Assembly: GCA_028691625.1 (NCBI GenBank)
Contig: JAQUYZ010000168.1
Span: 1-5,101, forward strand
Direction: 5' to 3'
DNA: 5,101 nucleotides
Source: Eubacteriales bacterium
GTDB taxonomy: Bacteria; Bacillota; Clostridia; Peptostreptococcales; Anaerovoracaceae
Positions 1 through 5,101 of the stretch are shown here, piece by piece. The stretch's first letter is position 1; each line of letters starts with the position of its first letter. Below the pieces are notes generated by a model. The model had not been told where the DNA came from, ran no database searches, and worked only from the letters and a program-made list of their open reading frames with translations. Position numbers and translations under genes: made by a program.

Positions 1-933
1 ATACAGGCCTTCCTCTTTCAGCAGTTCAAGAAACTCTCCAAGACAACGGTCCGCATAATGCTCTGCATTGAGATAATTGCCCACGATGTTGTCCTTGTCC
101 CGGGGCAGCAGATCCAGGCCTTTCAATTCTTCGGGCAGATAAAACGGATTGTGGCTGGACAGGGTGATCAAAAAACTGTAGAACGGCATCGGCTCTGCAT
201 CCATTTGCTTCAGATATTCGACTGACTGCTGGAAAAAGGCATGGTCGCTGATCCCGACGATATTGCCGCCTCCAATGCCCTCGATATGGTCGTTTATCAG
301 CTGGTCGCTGCTGATATATGTATCAAAGCCGATGACAGGATACATGTTCTCCCTGTTCCAGAAGGTCTTGTCATACCCGTGAAAAACAGCGGTACGATAT
401 CCCTCATCCTTTAGGATCCAGGGCAAGCCTTTCAGATAATTATCCTGATAGAGCTGATATGTAAAGCTTTCAATGGATCCCATCAGTGAATTATTGATGG
501 CAAATTCTGCGTCTGAGGTATTGCCGCTGCCGATCTGCTGATAAAAATTATCGAAGTAGATGGAGCCCTGCTCCCGAATCAGCCGATTTAAATTCGGGGT
601 AATCTCCCGACCGTTGTATCGCCTGCCGATGAGCATATTCTGCATGGCTTCCATCTGGATCACGATGAGATTCTTATCTTTTGCGATTCCAAACAATTCG
701 CCGTTTTTCTGCTGTTCGTAGGTGCCTGTGGCAAGGGAGTAATCCTGCGTATTGTATTCCTTTTCCGCCGGCAGGTTTTCAATAATATCCCTGATATGAC
801 TGGTAAAGAACTCCTGACTGTTTAAGGACATAACAAAAGAGCTGTTAAATGGATTCAGTACAATGAAAAGAACGAATATCCAGATAACAGCTGATTGAAT
901 CAAATGTTTAATTTCTTTTGGTAAGAATCCCAT
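1..933 (-). CDS. LtaS-type phosphoglycerol transferase with a reduced membrane domain (3' end outside window)
   Basis: The product is a sulfatase-fold, LtaS-like phosphoglycerol transferase, expected to act on the outer face of the membrane and to use phosphatidylglycerol as donor. The visible 311 residues start with a short cytosolic stretch and a single membrane helix (about residues 12-27), followed by the extracellular catalytic domain. Key residues match LtaS: metal-binding E95 in IQMEAMQN, nucleophile T139 in GNTSDAEF, W192 and R194 in FWNRE, and H261 in SSHNPF. The reading frame runs off the window at EEGLY, just before the expected D-H metal motif, so completeness of the active site cannot be judged. 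Canonical LtaS has five N-terminal helices; here only the equivalent of helix five is present. In-frame ATGs lie at 942, 939 and 933. I chose 933 because the GAG at 943-945 is 9 nt from it but too close to the others. An in-frame TGA (978-976) lies upstream, so a longer five-helix form is not encoded. The start lies inside the end of the upstream gene, which suggests translational coupling. Family is confident; substrate is unknown. Confidence 0.9.
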   Translation of the reverse strand, partial: MGFLPKEIKHLIQSAVIWIFVLFIVLNPFNSSFVMSLNSQEFFTSHIRDIIENLPAEKEYNTQDYSLATGTYEQQKNGELFGIAKDKNLIVIQMEAMQNMLIGRRYNGREITPNLNRLIREQGSIYFDNFYQQIGSGNTSDAEFAINNSLMGSIESFTYQLYQDNYLKGLPWILKDEGYRTAVFHGYDKTFWNRENMYPVIGFDTYISSDQLINDHIEGIGGGNIVGISDHAFFQQSVEYLKQMDAEPMPFYSFLITLSSHNPFYLPEELKGLDLLPRDKDNIVGNYLNAEHYADRCLGEFLELLKEEGLY

Positions 934-3538
934 TTTCATCATCTCTAATATAACTGATACAATCTGCCTTCAATAGTTGTTTATAAGCACCGTCAGCAGC
1001 GTCCTTTGATAAGGAGACCGCGGAAACATGGTTGAGTTCAATGAATTCGAGTAGCTGATCGACGGTGTTACCACCGATATCAACATTCAGGACGGATGGA
1101 TACAGGCCTGAGTATTCCACCATCCCCGGTACCTCTGCAACAAACTGGTGAATAATACTGCCGGCATAGCTTTCCATACATTTCATGAAGTAATCCTGGC
1201 TGCGTTCCGCCTGCGCATAAATCGTCACATCAGGGTGTTCCTTGATCCATGCGATCAGATCCAGGAAGTCCATGGATGTAAGGCCGTTTTTCATTTTCAG
1301 ATTATGGAAGGCTTCCAGGGTAATCTCCCGGCTTTGATCTGTATCAAAGTATCTGCTGAGTTCCTTCCAGGAGCTTAATAAAACAGCTTCCTTGTCCTCT
1401 GTCCAACAAATGTTGATTTCGATATTCCGGTATCCCCCCTCGTAGGCAGCATTCAACGCTTCCAGTGAATTCGTGCCGAGGAGATTCTTGTCCGGAGCCC
1501 CCGCAACAGCGATTTCGTCCGGATATTGGATCTCAACAGCAGAATCAGAGAAAGCACTAACCGTATCCTGGTTTTCTTCGTAGATCTTTCGAAGCACATC
1601 ATTTTTCAAAATATATTCCGAGGTATTGATAATACCCATAGACCTCATATATCCTTCGTAGCAGTCCTCTAAAGCCACCCGTTTTCCGGTCCTTTGGTTC
1701 CACGCCCTGCCATTCTCAAAGACACCGTCCCTCGACATTTCGTAGACAATATCATCCTGGAAGAAGGAACCCTTTGTCATATAGGTCTGCTCCGCAACAG
1801 ATCCTTCGTCAATGGTAAGAAGGTTGTGTCCCAGATAAACCGTGTCGAGGGATTCAAAGCCCATCAGGTAAGCAATGGTCGGCAGAAAATCCATCTGTCC
1901 GCCGGATATGCTCACCTTTTGATTGGTCTCACGGTCTGCATCAGGAACCGTTATGATGAGTGGGATATTCATCATCGTGTCATAATCGTATTCTTTACCA
2001 AGAAATCTTGAAACGGATTCCTTGATTTCTTCGTCAGTTTTTGCCAGACCCAGGTGGTCACCATACAATGCGATAATCGAACGGTCATAGATCCCCTCGT
2101 CCTTCAGCTGCTGAATCAGCTGACCGATGGCATAATCCGTGTAGGCCGCGCTGTTGAGATAATTACCGAATATAGTACCCTCATCCTCCGGAAGAAGGTC
2201 AACAAACTGATATTTGTCAAGCATGAGATAGGGATGGTGGTTTGATAAGGTGATAATAAAGCTGTAGAGCGGCTGAGACAGTTTCTTTAAATAAGGCATC
2301 GACTGTTGAAAGAACTCTGTATCCGTCAAGCCCCAGCCCATCCATTCCGTCATATCGTACTGGTCGATGTCTGTACCGCCGATCCCGCCGTAATAGGTAT
2401 CAAAGCCAAGACTTTCGTATGCGTCTTCCCGATTCCAGAAGCTTCTGTCTTCGTGAGCATGCAGCACAGCTGTTTCATAACCCTGCTCCTTCAGAAGCAC
2501 CGGCAACCCTTTGAAATAGTTTCCTTCAAACAATTTATAGGTATAGCTTGATAAGCTTCCATAGATCGAATTATTCGTAGCAAATTCCGCATCAGAGGTA
2601 TTTCCGCTCCCAACCTGCTGATAATAACGGTCAAAGTAAATCGTGTCTCCCTTGATCAGCTGGTTCAGATTCGGTGTGATTTCCTGCCCGTTATAGACTT
2701 TGTTGACGACAAGATTCTGCATGGATTCCATCTGGATCACAATGAGATTCCTGCCCTTGGCAACACCGAAGAGCGGCCCGTTCTTTTCCGCCTCATAACT
2801 GTCCGTAATGGCGTACATAAAATTTGAGCTGTTATCTGTCATGCTGTTTCCGGTCAGCTTCGTTAGAATATCCTTGATATGATAACTGTAGATCTCCTGG
2901 TTGGATAAAGAGGTGATCATAAAGCTGCCTGAGAAGTTGAAAACCAGCAGACAGATGATCAGTAAGGCAGTAACTGGTTTTTTATGATCAGAAACCCAAT
3001 CCAGAAATTTTTTTTTCCGTTCACGATTGGATCTTCTGGAGCTTTTGGCCAGTTCGTCGATCCAGGGATCAGGAAGCTTCCGAAGTCTGTACTTTCTTAC
3101 CGAAAGTGCTGCCAATACCAGCAGGGCATCGGCCAGAATCAGGAAGAACCATGGCTTTAAGACCTCCTTGATGCTCTCGGTAATATCGCCCAGAAAACCC
3201 GCAGCCCCAAGCATGTTAACTGATAAATACCGGTTGAAAAAGCTGCTGTATGTAACATCACAAAACATTAAGATGGACAGCAGCAGAAACATCACAGCCG
3301 GAATCCATTTATTCTTGAAGGAGGCAAACAAAAAGTATGTTAATACACAGGTGATCAGCCAAACAAAAAAGAAGTTCGCGGTAACGCCGATGAGGCGATA
3401 AAACAATAATAGCTTTAAAGGAACCGCAACGGCAGCCATTAATGCCAAAATCCCATATTCGATCCGAATATCCGTCCACTTTCCTGTCAATGAATATAAA
3501 ATTTTATACAGCATCGGTCTTATCGTTTGTTCAAACAT
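908..3538 (-). CDS. LtaS-type phosphoglycerol transferase fused to a C-terminal degenerate GDPD-like domain
   Basis: This is an 876-residue membrane enzyme of the LTA synthase family, which transfers glycerol phosphate from phosphatidylglycerol to a growing polymer or glycan outside the cell. Five hydrophobic helices (about 27-47, 54-72, 78-95, 127-146, 188-203) form the LtaS-type membrane domain, with a very basic cytosolic loop at 147-187. The sulfatase-fold domain (about 262-600) carries the expected residues: E271 in IQMESMQN, nucleophile T314 in GNTSDAEF, W368 and R370 in FWNRE, H434 in SNHHPY, and D494-H495 in YGDHLG. It therefore looks catalytically competent. Typical LtaS proteins have roughly 600-650 residues; the extra 200 or more C-terminal residues form a GDPD-like domain that has lost most catalytic residues (separate entry). 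The start is supported by GGGAG 7 nt upstream of ATG, and a promoter lies in the gap before it. The last codons overlap the next gene, a paralogue of residues about 187-485. Which polymer it acts on is not visible; LTA synthesis and phosphoglycerol decoration of a polysaccharide are both possible. Confidence 0.93.
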   Translation of the reverse strand: MFEQTIRPMLYKILYSLTGKWTDIRIEYGILALMAAVAVPLKLLLFYRLIGVTANFFFVWLITCVLTYFLFASFKNKWIPAVMFLLLSILMFCDVTYSSFFNRYLSVNMLGAAGFLGDITESIKEVLKPWFFLILADALLVLAALSVRKYRLRKLPDPWIDELAKSSRRSNRERKKKFLDWVSDHKKPVTALLIICLLVFNFSGSFMITSLSNQEIYSYHIKDILTKLTGNSMTDNSSNFMYAITDSYEAEKNGPLFGVAKGRNLIVIQMESMQNLVVNKVYNGQEITPNLNQLIKGDTIYFDRYYQQVGSGNTSDAEFATNNSIYGSLSSYTYKLFEGNYFKGLPVLLKEQGYETAVLHAHEDRSFWNREDAYESLGFDTYYGGIGGTDIDQYDMTEWMGWGLTDTEFFQQSMPYLKKLSQPLYSFIITLSNHHPYLMLDKYQFVDLLPEDEGTIFGNYLNSAAYTDYAIGQLIQQLKDEGIYDRSIIALYGDHLGLAKTDEEIKESVSRFLGKEYDYDTMMNIPLIITVPDADRETNQKVSISGGQMDFLPTIAYLMGFESLDTVYLGHNLLTIDEGSVAEQTYMTKGSFFQDDIVYEMSRDGVFENGRAWNQRTGKRVALEDCYEGYMRSMGIINTSEYILKNDVLRKIYEENQDTVSAFSDSAVEIQYPDEIAVAGAPDKNLLGTNSLEALNAAYEGGYRNIEINICWTEDKEAVLLSSWKELSRYFDTDQSREITLEAFHNLKMKNGLTSMDFLDLIAWIKEHPDVTIYAQAERSQDYFMKCMESYAGSIIHQFVAEVPGMVEYSGLYPSVLNVDIGGNTVDQLLEFIELNHVSAVSLSKDAADGAYKQLLKADCISYIRDDENGILTKRN
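920..1525 (-). other. Degenerate GDPD-like domain at the C terminus of the LtaS fusion
   Basis: Residues about 672-873 of the LtaS-type protein look like a glycerophosphodiester phosphodiesterase TIM barrel of the subfamily with a TNSLEA signature in place of PENT. Visible landmarks are IAVAG (676-680), TNSLEALNAAYEGGYRNIEI (689-708), the strand ending in LLSSW (720-724), TLEAF (740-744), a helix near 757-767 and the strand TIYAQAE (772-778). Active GDPDs have a catalytic His after the first strand, an E-x-D metal pair, a second His in an HD motif, and acidic and basic residues on a later strand. Here these positions read V678, E707-I-N709, S722-S723 and Q776-A-E778. Only E707 remains, so phosphodiesterase activity is unlikely. 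The frame is intact with no stops, which argues for retained function, perhaps binding a glycerophosphate polymer or the partner enzyme. Topology puts it outside the membrane. The family call rests on motif recall, not a profile search. Confidence 0.7.
931..945 (-). promoter_or_regulatory. Weak start region of the overlapping LtaS paralogue
   Basis: Within the last codons of the upstream gene, the minus strand reads GAGATGATGAAAATG, giving three in-frame ATGs at 942, 939 and 933. The only Shine-Dalgarno-like sequence is AGAG just before the first ATG, well spaced (9 nt from GAG) only for the ATG at 933. The weak site and the 26-nt overlap with the upstream gene, whose stop is at 910-908, suggest translation by ribosomes finishing the upstream gene. 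Confidence 0.55.
3008..3016 (-). repeat. A9 homopolymer in the LtaS/GDPD fusion gene
   Basis: Nine consecutive A on the coding strand encode K175-K177 in the basic cytosolic loop between membrane helices four and five. Loss of one A leads to a TGA 20 codons after R174's codon, and gain of one A to a TGA about 11 codons after it. Either would remove helix five, the catalytic domain and the pseudo-GDPD domain. The tract is therefore a candidate slippage site, though as sequenced the frame is intact. Confidence 0.6.
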
Positions 3539-3545
3539 AGTAAAA

Positions 3546-3550
3546 CTCCC
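3546..3550 (-). promoter_or_regulatory. Ribosome binding site of the LtaS/GDPD fusion gene
   Basis: GGGAG on the minus strand lies 7 nt before the ATG at 3538, a standard Shine-Dalgarno strength and distance. It fixes the start codon of the 876-residue protein and lies outside the leader stem-loop, so it should be accessible. Confidence 0.8.
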
Positions 3551-3561
3551 GTTTCAGATTA

Positions 3562-3613
3562 AACGATGATGCGGCGGAGCTGCGGAAGAATGTCAGCGCC
3601 GCATTCAATCATT
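3562..3613 (-). promoter_or_regulatory. Stem-loop in the 5' leader of the LtaS transcript
   Basis: An exact 8-bp GC-rich inverted repeat (ATGCGGCG at 3604-3597 and CGCCGCAT at 3576-3569 on the minus strand) encloses a 20-nt loop, in which CTG and CAG can add three more pairs. An outer helix of six pairs with one G-U (3613-3608 with 3567-3562) extends it across a small internal loop. The structure begins at about the predicted first base of the mRNA and ends before the ribosome binding site. No U tract follows, so it is not an intrinsic terminator. A role in mRNA stability or attenuation is possible but inferred. Confidence 0.6.
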
Positions 3614-3620
3614 AACGATC

Positions 3621-3649
3621 ATTATATTACATTTTCCATTGTTAGACAA
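3621..3649 (-). promoter_or_regulatory. Predicted sigma-A promoter of the LtaS gene pair
   Basis: On the minus strand a perfect -10 box TATAAT (3626-3621) lies 17 nt downstream of TTGTCT (3649-3644), which matches four of six bases of the TTGACA consensus. The spacing is ideal. The predicted transcription start is an A near 3613, giving a leader of about 75 nt before the ATG at 3538. The promoter would drive both LtaS-type genes separately from the GH26-like gene. There is no TGn extended -10. Confidence 0.75.
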
Positions 3650-3689
3650 GAATCTGCATCAGAATTTCATAGAAACCTCACAATGGAAA
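3633..3689. repeat. 10-bp inverted repeat overlapping the promoter spacer
   Basis: TTTCCATTGT at 3633-3642 has an exact inverted copy, ACAATGGAAA, at 3680-3689, separated by 37 bp. The first arm sits between the -10 and -35 boxes and directly abuts the -35. The second lies about 30 bp upstream of the -35 box, shortly after the stop codon of the GH26-like gene. Arm centres are 47 bp apart. This arrangement could be a pair of regulator binding sites, or a long-loop hairpin in read-through RNA. No run of U follows on the minus strand, so it is not a standard terminator. No regulator is identified. Confidence 0.5.
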
Positions 3690-3706
3690 TCATAAATTTT
3701 CCAGCC

Positions 3707-5101
3707 TTATTTATACCTTGCAAGGTTCTCCCGAAATAAACGGACCAGTTTCTCCGTTTCATCGATGAAGTAGGATCTCGCCACGTTCCCTTCCGTATCC
3801 CAATCACAGCCGTCCCACCAGACAGCGACCTTGATCCTTTCATATTTATCAATGTTCCGAAACATGTTGGCAACCCAGGCTTCCTTGCTTCCGCCTACGC
3901 TGCTGGATGAAAATTCGGTGATCATGAGTGGTTTTTCATAGAGAGCAATATACTTCCTGTAGAGGGAATCGTACATCTGATCAAACTCCATCCAGGTTTC
4001 GCTTTCATAATACGTCCCCGTATTGTAGCTGGTCATGCCAATCACATCCACATATTCGTCGCCAGGGTAATAGCAAAGCTCATCGTTCCATTTGAAATCG
4101 GGAAAAGACCTGCCGTTGGGATTCCATACCCAGATCACATTATCGGCCCCTGCTTCCTCAAAGAGCTGATAGAGATACAGGTAGAAAGCCTTGTATATAT
4201 CCGTATCCTTTGAAGTATGATGAGAAGAATACACACACCAATCACCGTTCATTTCATTTCCCGGCCGAAACAGGATCGGCTCGCCGGAACGGGCGACCTC
4301 CCTGGCGTAATTCCTTAAATATAAATCGTACTTGCCGTCGAGCACATCATAGACCATATTCCCTTTCCCGGGAGACTGCTCCGCCGTCTGCAGCGTCAGT
4401 TCAAGAATACGATTATCCCGATCGGCATTTTTCAGAGCCGCAGCCAGATGGGGATGCATCTCCCTGTCCTCAAGTATTCCAGTATAATATAAAAGGATCG
4501 GGAAGGTAAAATCCAATTTTTTCTCTATATTCTTCAGCTCAGTGAATTTAACAGGCGCATCTGTTTCAAAGATGCCCCATTGCAGTTTGCTTTGATCTCC
4601 AAAATATTGATGATAGACTTTTGCGGTTTTCTGATCCCAGCCGGTATTCTCAGTTTTATGGATTTTCTGAACGTATGGTTCCACCGTTATTTCAATAAGT
4701 TCCAGGGTTCTGATCATGTCAAGATAGTTTTTATTCTCGAATTTCTGGCTGCATTTGAAGAGAAACGTGATCACCTCCTGCTCCGACAATGGCACTTCAA
4801 CGGAAGCGTAATAGCATTTATCATTCACAACTCTTGCCAGTGCGCTTCTGGACCACTCCAGATAGGACGCGGTTCTGCCGTTTATTTTCGCAGTTCCTTG
4901 CCGCTGGATAAAGTGGTCGATCTCGTTATCCATAAACAGATTGGAGTAATTCACATAGCTTTCGATACTGGAGCCTGTCGTATTTTCAATTACCTGACGG
5001 TAAATTTCCAGCTTGAGGTTCTTGTTTTCCAATACAGCACGGATGTTGGAAAAGCGCATGTCCGCTTTCATATCACCGGGGATTTGTATGGAATATCCGT
5101 C
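3707..5101 (-). CDS. GH26-like glycoside hydrolase (5' end outside window)
   Basis: The product is a clan GH-A glycoside hydrolase most like family GH26, whose members include beta-mannanases and other endo-glycanases and often occur in surface-polysaccharide loci. Counting from the ATG at 5071, the catalytic domain spans about 160-450. The likely acid/base is E273 in FRPGNEMNGDW and the likely nucleophile is E386 in MITEFSSS. Aromatic residues expected around the substrate are W314 and W316 in VIWVWNPNG, and W418-W419 in AVWWDG. Residues 1-130 form a separate domain with a GYSIQIP-like opening, a central KINGRTASY and an alternating strand pattern, which suggests a PsbP/Mog1-like fold (low certainty). 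The frame stays open upstream of 5071 to the window edge, reading DGYSIQIPGD. That stretch fits the domain and the ATG lacks a good ribosome binding site, so the true start and any signal peptide lie outside. It is separated from the LtaS gene by 168 bp holding a new promoter. No convincing terminator follows it, so read-through is possible. The sugar substrate cannot be told from sequence. Confidence 0.87.
   Translation of the reverse strand, partial: DGYSIQIPGDMKADMRFSNIRAVLENKNLKLEIYRQVIENTTGSSIESYVNYSNLFMDNEIDHFIQRQGTAKINGRTASYLEWSRSALARVVNDKCYYASVEVPLSEQEVITFLFKCSQKFENKNYLDMIRTLELIEITVEPYVQKIHKTENTGWDQKTAKVYHQYFGDQSKLQWGIFETDAPVKFTELKNIEKKLDFTFPILLYYTGILEDREMHPHLAAALKNADRDNRILELTLQTAEQSPGKGNMVYDVLDGKYDLYLRNYAREVARSGEPILFRPGNEMNGDWCVYSSHHTSKDTDIYKAFYLYLYQLFEEAGADNVIWVWNPNGRSFPDFKWNDELCYYPGDEYVDVIGMTSYNTGTYYESETWMEFDQMYDSLYRKYIALYEKPLMITEFSSSSVGGSKEAWVANMFRNIDKYERIKVAVWWDGCDWDTEGNVARSYFIDETEKLVRLFRENLARYK

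Noticed and set aside
1..933. The downstream LtaS paralogue as a pseudogene or recombination remnant
   Set aside because: The frame is open throughout the visible 311 codons, all checkable catalytic residues are kept, and DNA divergence from its paralogue is spread out with conserved protein motifs, as expected under selection.
1148..2551. Several plus-strand open frames of 63 to 105 codons (1148-1378, 1694-2011, 2054-2245, 2306-2551)
   Set aside because: They lie opposite the well-supported LtaS/GDPD gene, have no recognisable motifs and no good ribosome binding sites, and their protein sequences look like antisense shadows.
3027..3401. Plus-strand open frame of 124 codons
   Set aside because: It is antisense to the membrane-domain coding region of the LtaS-type gene, and its composition reflects the complement of that region.
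3562..3613. Leader stem-loop as a rho-independent terminator of the GH26-like gene
   Set aside because: No run of U follows the stem on the minus strand and no run follows it on the plus strand. It also lies downstream of the new promoter.
3650..3706. Weak hairpins after the GH26-like stop codon (GGAAA/TTTCC, and TCTG/CAGA followed by a T-rich stretch)
   Set aside because: The stems have only four or five pairs and the tails are interrupted, so they are too weak to call a terminator.
3667..3873. Minus-strand open frame of 68 codons at the end of the GH26-like gene
   Set aside because: It is in another frame of the GH26-like coding sequence, without a convincing ribosome binding site or any recognisable domain.
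4210..4509. Plus-strand open frame of 99 codons
   Set aside because: It is antisense to the conserved catalytic part of the GH26-like gene and shows no protein-like features.
5069..5071. ATG at 5071 as the true start of the GH26-like protein
   Set aside because: The frame continues open to the window edge with a plausible domain sequence (DGYSIQIPGD). No signal peptide follows the ATG and no good Shine-Dalgarno sequence precedes it.

Overview
This window comes from a Gram-positive bacterium, most likely an anaerobic member of the Bacillota (Clostridia or a relative). The evidence is two lipoteichoic-acid-synthase-type (LtaS-type) phosphoglycerol transferases, a Gram-positive sigma-A style promoter, a clear Shine-Dalgarno site and moderate GC content. 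I cannot name a genus. All three genes lie on the minus strand, so transcription runs from position 5101 towards position 1. No RNA genes, mobile elements, CRISPR arrays or phage genes were seen.

Layout in the direction of transcription: (1) 5101-3707 is the 3' part of a gene for a GH26-like glycoside hydrolase. It is open at the right edge, and its N-terminal domain may have a PsbP/Mog1-like fold. (2) 3706-3539 is the only intergenic gap (168 bp). It holds a strong candidate promoter, a 10-bp inverted repeat with one arm inside that promoter, a stem-loop predicted to start at the 5' end of the transcript, and a good ribosome binding site. (3) 3538-908 encodes an 876-residue protein with an LtaS-like five-helix membrane domain, an intact-looking sulfatase-fold catalytic domain, and a C-terminal extension that resembles a glycerophosphodiester phosphodiesterase (GDPD) but lacks nearly all of its catalytic residues. 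(4) 933-1 is a second LtaS-type transferase, cut by the left edge. Its start lies inside the end of the preceding gene. It has one membrane helix instead of five and is a clear paralogue of the middle part of its neighbour.

Taken together, the genes suggest a locus that makes, decorates or trims a surface polymer. The two LtaS-type enzymes would move phosphoglycerol from phosphatidylglycerol, outside the membrane, onto a polymer or glycan. The GH26-like enzyme would cut or edit a polysaccharide. The pseudo-GDPD domain could bind a glycerophosphate polymer rather than cut it. The domain assignments rest on visible motifs; the joint pathway is inference. The most unusual points are the LtaS/pseudo-GDPD fusion and the overlapping minimal LtaS paralogue.
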